Counted from the first letter of the stretch, positions 1 through 4,918 are shown. The stretch is DNA of 5,249 nucleotides from Geopsychrobacter sp. (GCA_030620915.1 JAUXIR010000154.1:1-5249); one strand, 5' to 3'. The notes: generated by a model not told the origin, from the sequence alone. Numbers and translations are program-made.

Positions 1-100
1 CCCCTCTTTTCAGATGACCGCAGCCAAGATCGAAACCGACATCGGACCGCGCCTGCTTAATCTGGTGGCCAACGTCAAGACGGCACTGAGTAAGCGCTGA
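1..100 (+). CDS. C-terminal end of a probable IclR-family transcriptional regulator (5' truncated by window)
   Basis: An open frame reads from base 2 to the TGA at 98-100 and gives 32 residues, beginning PSFQMTAAKIETD and ending TALSKR. IclR-family proteins commonly end with a block of the form 'SGPSFRMT..RIE..GPLL...A..IS..L' in the last helix of the ligand-binding effector domain. The visible tail fits that pattern: PSF-x-MT, then an acidic/Ile segment, then GPRLL followed by an amphipathic helix. If this is right, the protein is a dimeric winged-helix regulator that binds a small-molecule effector through this domain. The helix-turn-helix and most of the effector domain lie outside the window, so the target and ligand cannot be inferred. 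A strong hairpin terminator starts 28 bases after the stop. The family call rests on one short segment and is tentative; the reading frame itself is clear. Confidence 0.5.
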   Translation, partial: PSFQMTAAKIETDIGPRLLNLVANVKTALSKR

Positions 101-128
101 AAAACTGCTGGCGGGAAATAGTAAACTG

Positions 129-174
129 AAATAAACAGCCCCAGTTTCCAAGCGGAAACTGGGGCTGTTTATTT
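129..174. terminator. Perfect bidirectional terminator hairpin between convergent genes
   Basis: Bases 129-149 and 154-174 are exact reverse complements: a 21-bp stem without mismatch around the four-base loop AAGC. The stem has a GC-rich centre (CAGCCCCAG) and A/T-rich outer ends (AAATAAA / TTTATTT), so each strand carries a U-rich 3' arm. It lies between the stop of the plus-strand IclR-like gene (100) and the stop of the minus-strand helicase gene (241), and probably serves both. A weaker hairpin (GAGGC-TAAG-GCCTC, 205-218) followed by TTTC lies between it and the helicase stop. Confidence 0.9.
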
Positions 175-240
175 GAATACCAACGCAAGAGATTTTCAGG
201 GCGCGAGGCTAAGGCCTCTTTCTCGTCCTTTTTTGGTTGA

Positions 241-1944
241 TCAGGTTCTGCGTCTGACCGGCTTCTTGAATCCACCGGAGGGTTTGCCGAAGGCCCTTCT
301 TTTCGGGGCCTGCCTCCGGCCGGCATCGACCTTGATCTGCAGTTGTTGACCCCGGACCCAGGCCTTGGCCAGCTTATTCATGACCTCCTGCGATAGTGCC
401 TTGGGCAGATCGACCAGGCTGAAATCGTGCATGATGGTGATCTTGCCGATCATCGACGAGGGCATGCCCCCTTCGTTACTGATCGCACCGACCAGATTGC
501 CCGGTTCCACACCGTGGGTGCGCCCGACCTCGAGGCGGTACTGCTGACGTTCGGTATCGTTGTCTCGCTGGCGAGAGCTGGATCTGGGGCGACCTTCGGC
601 CTGCTGGTAGGGCTGCTCCTCGCGTTCTTCGGGCTGCAGCGGGCGATCCTTCTGCAGCAGGAAGGCCAGGGTCGCTGCGATACGACGGAAACTGACATCG
701 CTGTCGTTCTGGAAGCCATCGATGAGGTCTTCGAAAAAATCAAGTTCTTCTGCCTCCATCGCCTCGGTGACCAGATCCTTGAACGCACTCACGCGGCGGT
801 CGGTGATCTGCTGGCGGCTCGGCAGACCCATCGGCTTGATCGTCTGGCGGGTGGCCCGTTCGATCGCAGCAATCATGCGTCGCTCACGCGGGGCGGCAAA
901 GAGGATCGCCTTGCCGGAGCGACCGGCGCGACCGGTGCGGCCGATACGGTGGATGTAGGCTTCGATGTCGTTGGGGATGTCGTAGTTAACCACGTGACTG
1001 ATCCGCTGGACGTCGAGGCCACGGGCGGCGACATCGGTGGCGACGACGATATCGAGCTTGCCGTCGCGAAAGCGTTCAACCGTCTTCTCGCGTGAGACCT
1101 GGGTCATGTCACCATTGAGGGCGGCACAGGAGAAGCCGCGGGCCTGGAGCTTTTCGGCCAGCTCCAGGGTTGCGACCTTGGTGCGGACGAAGACGATCAT
1201 CGCCTCCATCTCTTCGGCCTCCAGAATCCGGGTCAGCGCATCCAGCTTGTGCATCCCCTTAACCTGCCAGACATACTGATCGATGGTCTCGGCGGTGCGG
1301 GTTTTGGTTTTGATGCGGATTTCGACCGGGTCTTTCAGGTTGCGCCGTGCGACCCCGATGACCTCGTTGGGCATGGTGGCCGAAAAGAGGGCGGTCTGAC
1401 GTTCGGCCGGCGCGTGGGAGAGGATATCCTCGACGTCGGCGATGAAGCCCATCTTCAGCATCTCATCGGCCTCATCGATCACGATGGTGCGGATCTTGTC
1501 CAGTTTCAGGGTGCCGCGGCGCAGGTGATCCTGAATCCGACCGGGGGTGCCGACCACGGCGTGCACGCCGCGATGCAGCTGACGCAGCTGCTGAACCATA
1601 CTCTGGCCACCGTAGATCGGCAGCACGTGGAAATCCTTGAGATGGCGCGCATAGGTCTGAATCGCTTCGGAGACCTGCAGGGCCAGTTCGCGGGTCGGAG
1701 TCAGTACCAGGATCTGTGGAGAGCGCTTCTTCAGTTCAAGCTGGCTGAGCAGCGGCAAGGCGAAGGCCGCGGTTTTTCCGGTTCCGGTCTGGGCCTGGCC
1801 AAGCAGGTCGCGACCCTCCAGCAAGGGCGGAATACTCTGGGCCTGGATCGGTGAGGGGGTCTCATAGCCGATCTCTTGAATAACTTTGTAAACGTTTGGC
1901 GCCAGGCCGAGGTCAGCGAAACCGAGGGGTTGAGATTCTGTCAT
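241..1944 (-). CDS. deaD: DEAD-box ATP-dependent RNA helicase, DeaD/CsdA type with DbpA-like RNA-binding domain
   Basis: This 567-residue protein is an ATP-dependent RNA helicase that unwinds short RNA duplexes. DeaD/CsdA relatives act in the cytoplasm on ribosome assembly (mostly 50S) and on mRNA structure and decay, especially in the cold. All core motifs are visible: Phe9 and the Q motif with Gln34, Walker A AQTGTGKT (51-58), PTREL (83-87), TPGR (133-136), DEAD (157-160), SAT (188-190), ATDVAARGLD (302-311) and HRIGRTGR (332-339). After a charged low-complexity linker (about 432-466), a DbpA-type RNA-binding fold spans about 467-540 (YRLEVGRTHGVEPGNLVGAI region). The tail is Arg/Lys-rich and ends KPVRRRT. 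It is slightly shorter than E. coli DeaD (629 residues), mainly in the tail. The ATG at 1942-1944 sits at the normal distance before the Q motif; its Shine-Dalgarno is weak (AAGAAAG, 7-base spacer). Family assignment is firm. The deaD symbol is by domain layout; other RNA helicase subgroups share it. Confidence 0.93.
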   Translation of the reverse strand: MTESQPLGFADLGLAPNVYKVIQEIGYETPSPIQAQSIPPLLEGRDLLGQAQTGTGKTAAFALPLLSQLELKKRSPQILVLTPTRELALQVSEAIQTYARHLKDFHVLPIYGGQSMVQQLRQLHRGVHAVVGTPGRIQDHLRRGTLKLDKIRTIVIDEADEMLKMGFIADVEDILSHAPAERQTALFSATMPNEVIGVARRNLKDPVEIRIKTKTRTAETIDQYVWQVKGMHKLDALTRILEAEEMEAMIVFVRTKVATLELAEKLQARGFSCAALNGDMTQVSREKTVERFRDGKLDIVVATDVAARGLDVQRISHVVNYDIPNDIEAYIHRIGRTGRAGRSGKAILFAAPRERRMIAAIERATRQTIKPMGLPSRQQITDRRVSAFKDLVTEAMEAEELDFFEDLIDGFQNDSDVSFRRIAATLAFLLQKDRPLQPEEREEQPYQQAEGRPRSSSRQRDNDTERQQYRLEVGRTHGVEPGNLVGAISNEGGMPSSMIGKITIMHDFSLVDLPKALSQEVMNKLAKAWVRGQQLQIKVDAGRRQAPKRRAFGKPSGGFKKPVRRRT

Positions 1945-2013
1945 GGTCTGTCTTTCTTAAAGGGCTGAAATACCCGGAAGTGAATCGTAGAGGGTGTTTT
2001 GGCAATAGGGGAG

Positions 2014-2046
2014 GGCAGAACCGAGGACCGTCCTGAATCGTCTGCC
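2014..2046 (-). other. Possible structured 5' leader of the helicase mRNA
   Basis: GGCAGA (2014-2019) pairs with TCTGCC (2041-2046), and an inner 11-base palindrome AGGACCGTCCT (2024-2034) lies between them, so the minus-strand transcript could form a two-tier stem. It falls about 70-100 bases upstream of the helicase start and downstream of the candidate promoter. Cold-induced csdA in E. coli also has a long untranslated leader, which makes structure here plausible. The arms are short, so this is only a candidate. Confidence 0.3.
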
Positions 2047-2062
2047 ACTCCGAAGGGCGAAA

Positions 2063-2091
2063 GTATTACCGCGTCTTGTCCTCCAAATCAA
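2063..2091 (-). promoter_or_regulatory. Candidate sigma-70 promoter for the helicase gene
   Basis: On the minus strand TTGATT (2086-2091) is followed after 17 bases by TAATAC (2063-2068). The -35 box matches 4 of 6 consensus bases and the -10 box 3 of 6, with ideal spacing. It would start transcription near 2056 and give a leader of about 110 bases. The lipoprotein gene ends at 2230 with no clear U-tailed terminator behind it, so read-through from that gene is also possible. An imperfect GC-rich inverted repeat (TGCCGG 2177-2182 / CCGGCA 2207-2212) between the two genes lacks a U tract. Confidence 0.35.
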
Positions 2092-2229
2092 GAAATTTCT
2101 TCGATATTCTAAAGAATTAGCGAATTTCGAGGACATTTTGTCCGTCTGATCTAGCGCGCATAAGGACCCCTGGTCATGCCGGGTCATTCGGGTAGTTGGT
2201 CCGGGGCCGGCACGGAATTCAGGCGGAGA

Positions 2230-2793
2230 TCAGTCCGCCCTGTCTGCGTAACCGCTGCCAATCGCCGAGAAGGGGAGATCGAGCTGCAGTTCAGGGACTC
2301 TATTTCCGATCCAGGCGGTAAAGGTGTTGCTGTTAGGGCCTGGGAAGGCCGAGTATTCCTGCGGCCAGGGATAGTCTCTGGCCGCGTGGTCGACCGCAGC
2401 AATCAGCCGATCGACCCCCGCGCCACGCTGTTCCTTGAGCAGGCGTGGTTTCTTGCCGTACCAGTATCGGTCGGGCAGATCCTGCGCGATCCTGAGGGCC
2501 GATCCGTTGCGGTGTAAGCGCCAGCCGATCACTTCGTAGACCCGGTAGTGATCGGCACCACTCGGCTTGGCAGCCAACCAGGTATGGATGGCAAACCAGC
2601 CACGCCAGCTCCAGGCCGGGGCACCGTAGACTTGCAGCACCGCTTCTTGGGTGGTTGCCGGATCGGGGGCCAATCCGGCTGACTCACGACTGGCGGAATG
2701 CCAGTCGCTGTGAGAAGAGCAGTTGGACAGGGCGATGGTTAGAATGATCAGTGGCAACAGGAGTTTCAGGGCTCTTTTGCGGGTAGGAGTCAT
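2230..2793 (-). CDS. Putative lipoprotein with DUF3750-like domain, function unknown
   Basis: The 187-residue protein starts with a basic n-region (MTPTRKR), a hydrophobic stretch (about 8-22) and a lipobox-like LSNC with Cys25, so it is probably exported and lipid-anchored. Asn at the -1 position is less common than Gly, Ala or Ser, which lowers certainty slightly. The mature part resembles DUF3750 proteins: WRGWFAIHTW (63-72), AAKP (74-77), YEVIGWRL (86-93), PDRYWYG (107-113) and the hallmark PGPNSNTFTAWI (151-162), then VPELQLDLP and AIG. No function is established for that family to my knowledge. The protein stops about 10 residues after the conserved block; many relatives I recall carry a longer C-terminal part, so this may be a short variant or a C-terminal truncation. 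The start is well supported: GGAGGT (2802-2807) with an 8-base spacer before the ATG. It is divergent from tpx and upstream of the helicase gene in the same direction, 285 bases apart. Confidence 0.85.
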   Translation of the reverse strand: MTPTRKRALKLLLPLIILTIALSNCSSHSDWHSASRESAGLAPDPATTQEAVLQVYGAPAWSWRGWFAIHTWLAAKPSGADHYRVYEVIGWRLHRNGSALRIAQDLPDRYWYGKKPRLLKEQRGAGVDRLIAAVDHAARDYPWPQEYSAFPGPNSNTFTAWIGNRVPELQLDLPFSAIGSGYADRAD

Positions 2794-2817
2794 GGTCTTT
2801 TACCTCCGTTTGTTCCC

Positions 2818-2847
2818 ATTCTAACCCCGCAGCTCCTGGCGGGTAAA
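2818..2847 (-). promoter_or_regulatory. Probable sigma-70 promoter of the DUF3750 lipoprotein gene
   Basis: On the minus strand TTTACC (2842-2847, 4 of 6) is followed after 18 bases by TAGAAT (2818-2823, 5 of 6). Transcription would begin near 2811, just ahead of the GGAGGT Shine-Dalgarno at 2802-2807, giving a short leader of about 18 bases. Confidence 0.5.
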
Positions 2848-2889
2848 TGGAGGGCAAAAGGCAGAGGAGAACTTCTGCTAAACTGCAAG

Positions 2890-2919
2890 GAGACTGTCTG
2901 GCCCAGAGGCGGTTAAAAT
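2890..2919 (+). promoter_or_regulatory. Candidate promoter of tpx
   Basis: TAAAAT (2914-2919) matches the -10 consensus at 5 of 6 bases. The best -35 at suitable spacing is GAGACT (2890-2895, 18-base spacer), which shares only GAC with TTGACA. The weak -35 suggests help from an activator or another sigma factor. Start would be near 2926, giving a leader of about 75 bases. The -10 lies inside the first of two dyads described at 2909-2957. Confidence 0.35.
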
Positions 2920-2957
2920 TACCGCAGCATGAAGCGGATCGGGTTGGTTCGACCCGA
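2909..2957. promoter_or_regulatory. Two same-geometry dyads overlapping the tpx promoter and leader
   Basis: GCGGT-N7-ACCGC (2909-2925) and CGGGT-N7-ACCCG (2940-2956) are both 17-base dyads with 5-bp arms. They share GGTT-N6-ACC in register, and their centres (2917 and 2948) are 31 bases apart, close to three helical turns. The first covers the candidate -10 box and the second lies in the early transcribed region, where a repressor could act. The second can also fold as an RNA hairpin (2939-2957, 8 pairs with one G-U). Operator function is inference from geometry alone. Confidence 0.35.
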
Positions 2958-2987
2958 CTTCGATCCACCATTTAAGCTCAGAATCAA

Positions 2988-2993
2988 AAGGAG
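2988..2993 (+). promoter_or_regulatory. Shine-Dalgarno that fixes the tpx start
   Basis: AAGGAG at 2988-2993, 7 bases before the ATG at 3001, selects that start over the in-frame ATG at 2929, which lacks a comparable site and would add 24 residues not seen in Tpx proteins. Confidence 0.85.
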
Positions 2994-3000
2994 AGAAGAA

Positions 3001-3519
3001 ATGGCAGAAGAACGTAGCGGCGTTATTACCTTCAAGGGAAACCCAATGCTGGTCTGTGGGCCGGAGCTCAAGGTCGGTGATTCTGCACCCGATTTTCAGG
3101 TGGTTGACAACGGTTTACAACCGGTCACCAAGCAGACCGCTGCGGGCAGGGTGCAGCTGATTACGGTGGTCCCCTCGATCGATACCCCGGTCTGTGACAC
3201 CATGTCGCGGCGTTTCAACCAAGAGGCGGCACAGCTGCCTGATTCGGTCGAGATTTACACCCTCAGCCTGGATCTGCCTTTCGCCCAGAAGCGCTGGTGT
3301 GGCGCCGCCGGGATCGAGCGGATCAAGCTGCTGTCCGATTATCAGGAGCGCTCTTTCGGTCTGAACTACGGGGTGTTGATCAAGGAGTTGAAACTGCTGG
3401 CGCGTGCGGTTTTTGTCATCGATAGTGCGGGTAAGATCGCCTACCAAGAGATTGTCAAGGAGGTCACCGATGAGCCGGACTACGCGGCGGCCCTTGCGGC
3501 GGTTCGCAGCCTCGTTTAA
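3001..3519 (+). CDS. tpx: Thiol peroxidase Tpx (atypical 2-Cys peroxiredoxin)
   Basis: Tpx reduces H2O2 and organic hydroperoxides with electrons from the thioredoxin system. E. coli Tpx is periplasm-associated by older reports, but this protein has no signal peptide and is likely cytoplasmic. The 172-residue length matches the family (about 165-172). The N-terminus shows the Tpx signature ITFKGNPM (9-16) and VGDSAPDF (25-32). The peroxidatic site is PSIDTPVCDTMSRRFN (58-73) with Thr62 and Cys65, and the resolving residue is Cys100 in QKRWCGAAG, the separation typical of an intramolecular disulfide between helices alpha2 and alpha3. The conserved Arg is Arg135 in LLARAVFVID. An extra Cys19 is present. 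Start 3001 is chosen for the Shine-Dalgarno at 2988 and because the family begins here. It is a single-gene unit, divergent from the lipoprotein gene and followed by a hairpin at 3540. The symbol is safe from the active-site pattern. Confidence 0.96.
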   Translation: MAEERSGVITFKGNPMLVCGPELKVGDSAPDFQVVDNGLQPVTKQTAAGRVQLITVVPSIDTPVCDTMSRRFNQEAAQLPDSVEIYTLSLDLPFAQKRWCGAAGIERIKLLSDYQERSFGLNYGVLIKELKLLARAVFVIDSAGKIAYQEIVKEVTDEPDYAAALAAVRSLV

Positions 3520-3539
3520 TCTATCGCCGACTAACAACG

Positions 3540-3579
3540 AAACCATCGGCTTTGCGGAGATCCGCGAGGCCGGTGGTTT
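3540..3579 (+). terminator. Long hairpin after tpx, probable terminator
   Basis: Bases 3540-3557 pair continuously with 3562-3579 (18 bp, with G-U pairs at 3546/3573, 3551/3568 and 3553/3566) around a four-base AGAT loop. It begins 21 bases after the tpx stop. The downstream sequence ATTGTT is only modestly T-rich, although the 3' arm itself ends GGTTT. The length and near-perfect pairing make termination or 3'-end protection the likely role. Confidence 0.7.
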
Positions 3580-3606
3580 ATTGTTCCATCACGCTAGTAA
3601 AAACTA

Positions 3607-3620
3607 TGGACTTTAGTCCA
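3607..3620. repeat. Short hairpin copy A of an ACTTT(C)AGT palindrome family
   Basis: TGGACTTTAGTCCA folds with T-A, G-C, G-C, A-T, C-G and T-A pairs around TT. It is preceded by CTATG (3604-3608) in a run TAAAAACTATG that closely matches the complement of the sequence flanking copy C. Its core is shared with copies at 3736-3750 and 3761-3781. Confidence 0.6.
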
Positions 3621-3645
3621 AGCCTTTCAGGTGCTACTCATATTT

Positions 3646-3715
3646 CGTCATTCCCGCGAAGGCGGGAATCCAGTGTTTTTATGAAGCGAGGATCCCCGCT
3701 TTCGCGAGGATGACG
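3646..3715. repeat. 70-bp imperfect inverted repeat of the CGTCATTCCCGCG class
   Basis: The left end (3646-3666) begins CGTCATTCCCGCGAA, and the right end read in complement begins CGTCATCCTCGCGAA. Over the first 21 bases 18 match, two of the three differences still allow G-U pairing, and the pairing continues into the GGAATCC / GGATC part. The whole can fold as one long hairpin with a short AT-rich centre. Repeats starting CGTCATTCCCGCG are widely dispersed, non-coding and intergenic in many proteobacterial genomes (dRS3-like or MITE-like palindromes). It carries no gene and lies between convergent genes, a usual place for such elements. Confidence 0.75.
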
Positions 3716-3735
3716 ATCTTTGACCTTGATTTTAA

Positions 3736-3750
3736 GGGACTTTCAGTCCC
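3736..3750. repeat. Short hairpin copy B of the ACTTT(C)AGT family
   Basis: GGGACT-TTC-AGTCCC forms a 6-bp perfect stem with a three-base loop. It shares the inner ACT/AGT pairs and the loop with copy C, while the outer pairs are G-C where copy C has C-G and T-A. Confidence 0.6.
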
Positions 3751-3755
3751 GACCC

Positions 3756-3787
3756 AAACACTATGCACTTTCAGTGCATAGTTGTTT
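3756..3787. repeat. Short hairpin copy C of the ACTTT(C)AGT family, possible terminator
   Basis: CTATGCACT (3761-3769) pairs perfectly with AGTGCATAG (3773-3781) around TTC. With A3760-T3782 and one bulged T (3783), AAAC (3756-3759) pairs on with GTTT (3784-3787). It lies 20 bases beyond the stop of the minus-strand gene ending at 3808. On the plus strand it is followed by a T-rich run, so it may back up termination of tpx read-through; on the minus strand the U tract is poor. Confidence 0.6.
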
Positions 3788-3807
3788 ATTTATGGTCCGA
3801 GCCAGAA

Positions 3808-4254
3808 TCAGAGATCGGTCTGTTTTGGGGGCTGCTGCTTCATTTTTTTGACCTCTGCTATCTGCTCCTCGTAGCAGTCGGGGCAGATACCGTGGCTGAA
3901 GACGGCTTCTGAATTTTCGATCAGATAGTCTTCCAGTTGATGCCAGACCTCCTTGTCATCGCGAATCTTCTTGCAGTAGCCGCAGATCGGGATAACCCCT
4001 TTGAGGGTCTTGATTTCATTCAGGGCCGCTTGCAGTTCGCGATTCGAATCGACCAGAGGCTTGTAGACTAAGAAATAGAGAAACGGGATCAGGAATACCA
4101 CCAGAAAAAGGGCATCGAAGAGGATGATCGCCGGACTGCATTTCAGGCCGATCACATGAAAAACCAGCATCAGGAGGGCTTCGATCACAAAGATCGACAG
4201 CAGGATAAGCAGCAGGATTTTTTTTGCTGAAACCGCTGGTGAGGATTTAAGCAT
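3808..4254 (-). CDS. Two-helix membrane protein with four-cysteine sensor-type tail
   Basis: The 148-residue protein has two hydrophobic segments (about 12-34 and 42-64), a short polar linker likely to be helical or coiled (66-86), and a cysteine module: IPICGYCKKIRDD (88-100), W104, Y110, then SHGICPDCYEE (120-130) and a charged Lys/Gln tail. Cys91/Cys94 and Cys124/Cys127 form two CxxC pairs with His121 nearby, consistent with a metal site or a redox-active site. This module is familiar as the C-terminal tail of PAS-domain, response-regulator and diguanylate-cyclase-like proteins in delta-proteobacteria and relatives, where its exact role is not known to me. Here no PAS, receiver or kinase domain is present; the tail follows the membrane part directly. 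Few residues separate the helices, so both ends probably face the cytoplasm. GGAG (4263-4266) lies 8 bases before the ATG, and a TGA directly precedes the ATG, which fixes the start. The protein may be complete or a remnant of a larger membrane sensor. Confidence 0.85.
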   Translation of the reverse strand: MLKSSPAVSAKKILLLILLSIFVIEALLMLVFHVIGLKCSPAIILFDALFLVVFLIPFLYFLVYKPLVDSNRELQAALNEIKTLKGVIPICGYCKKIRDDKEVWHQLEDYLIENSEAVFSHGICPDCYEEQIAEVKKMKQQPPKQTDL

Positions 4255-4292
4255 TCAGACTGCTCCGCAAGAGGTTGCCCCCCCATTCTTAA

Positions 4293-4321
4293 ATCATACC
4301 TGAGCTTCTAATGAAAGCGAA
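4293..4321 (-). promoter_or_regulatory. Candidate promoter of the CxxC membrane-protein gene
   Basis: On the minus strand TTCGCT (4316-4321, 3 of 6) is followed after 17 bases by TATGAT (4293-4298, 5 of 6). Transcription would begin near 4286, about 32 bases before the ATG. Confidence 0.45.
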
Positions 4322-4516
4322 TCGCCAGCCATCTTTTTGGCCCGAGTGCCCAATTGTTCAATCCCCCTCTTCCATCACCCTATTCCAAACTCCGGTGCCG
4401 TTCAGGCGAACGCAATTGTCAGACTTCTCCTGAGTTGGACCGAAATCCCGCTGCCGGTCAGGCCGGAAGATTGTGTCCTGCCGCTGTTAGCGTAGATTGT
4501 GGTGAAAAGTAAAAAA
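4322..4516. other. Non-coding stretch without recognised gene
   Basis: No open frame here shows both a credible ribosome site and protein-like composition. A 40-codon frame from ATG 4311 to TGA 4433 has only a weak GAG upstream and a low-complexity Pro/Ser/Gln content. Only short GC-rich partial inverted repeats are visible, for example CCGG-TCAGG-CCGG near 4455-4467. I see no repeat shared with other parts of the window. Confidence 0.5.
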
Positions 4517-4554
4517 CCTCGGGCAGAATCTGCTCAAAAGATTCTTGCCCGAGG
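4517..4554 (-). terminator. Terminator hairpin behind the six-Cys protein gene (bidirectional form)
   Basis: CCTCGGGCA-GAATC (4517-4530) pairs with GATTCTTGCCCGAGG (4540-4554) with a single bulged base, giving a 14-bp stem. On the minus strand it is followed by TTTTTT (complement of 4511-4516), a classical intrinsic terminator. It lies 28 bases after the stop of the gene at 4583-4762. Confidence 0.88.
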
Positions 4555-4582
4555 CTTTTGGTCGTTTAGTGTGATCTGAGAA

Positions 4583-4762
4583 TCAGATCTCTTTCGGCAT
4601 GCAGACATTGGCCGCATCGTGGACCTTGGCGCCGCAATTGGTGCAGGCGAAGCGCGGGTCGTCAAATATCTTGTCGATTTCTGGATTGCGTTCCTTGCTG
4701 GTCAGTTGACAGGCGTGGAGATCGCAATGTTCTTCCGGGTTCTGGCAGCTGGCTTCAGTCAT
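4583..4762 (-). CDS. Small six-cysteine protein, probable metal-binding mini-protein of unknown function
   Basis: The minus strand encodes 59 residues from ATG (4760-4762) to TGA (4583-4585), beginning MTEASCQNPEEHCDLHACQL and ending ANVCMPKEI. It has six cysteines (6, 13, 18, 40, 43, 54) and three histidines (12, 16, 48). The C-terminal part, FACTNCGAKVHDAANVC, has a zinc-ribbon-like CxxCG knuckle followed by another Cys 11 residues later. The N-terminal CxxxxxxCxxxxC with His could complete one or two metal sites. I recall similar uncharacterised small Cys-rich proteins in Geobacter/Desulfuromonas-type genomes but know of no assigned role. It lacks a signal peptide and is likely cytoplasmic. 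Expression signals are very good: TATAAT at 4808-4813, GAGGAG at 4770-4775 with a 7-base spacer, and a strong terminator at 4517-4554. These make it a real monocistronic gene despite its size, and the signal quality suggests high expression. Confidence 0.85.
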   Translation of the reverse strand: MTEASCQNPEEHCDLHACQLTSKERNPEIDKIFDDPRFACTNCGAKVHDAANVCMPKEI

Positions 4763-4807
4763 ATTGTCTCTCCTCGGTGGATGAAATTTATGAACGTCTT
4801 TCGACCC

Positions 4808-4813
4808 ATTATA
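4808..4813 (-). promoter_or_regulatory. Perfect -10 box for the six-Cys protein gene
   Basis: TATAAT on the minus strand at 4808-4813 matches all six bases. No convincing -35 lies 16-18 bases upstream (CAACGA at 17), though the region upstream is A/T-rich. Transcription would begin near 4801, about 39 bases before the ATG at 4762. Confidence 0.55.
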
Positions 4814-4918
4814 CCCGAAAATTAATTTGATCGTTGAAGTCGAGTGATGCCTCGATGAGTCTGATGGAAAATTCCAGGTTCGGATTGAAGGTCGCGACAG
4901 CCTTTAGCGCATGCTATC

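Noticed and set aside
427..1095. Plus-strand open frame of 222 codons antisense to the helicase gene
   Set aside because: It lies wholly opposite conserved helicase motifs, has no family resemblance or ribosome site, and is explained by the codon bias of the minus-strand gene.
1249..1854. Plus-strand open frame of 201 codons antisense to the helicase gene
   Set aside because: Same reasons: Gly/Gln/Leu/Asp-rich mirror translation of helicase codons without domain or start signals.
2176..2517. Plus-strand open frame of 113 codons overlapping the lipoprotein gene
   Set aside because: Antisense to the conserved DUF3750-like block; no recognisable product or ribosome site.
2929..3000. Upstream in-frame ATG extending tpx by 24 residues
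   Set aside because: The extension is highly basic, unlike any export signal. The strong AAGGAG at 2988-2993 and the family N-terminus both favour ATG 3001.
3607..3781. Repeated short hairpins considered as a CRISPR array
   Set aside because: The copies differ in sequence, spacing is irregular (about 115 and 10 bases), and no regular repeat-spacer unit or cas gene is present.
4311..4433. Plus-strand 40-codon open frame
   Set aside because: Weak ribosome site, low-complexity composition and no supporting promoter or terminator.
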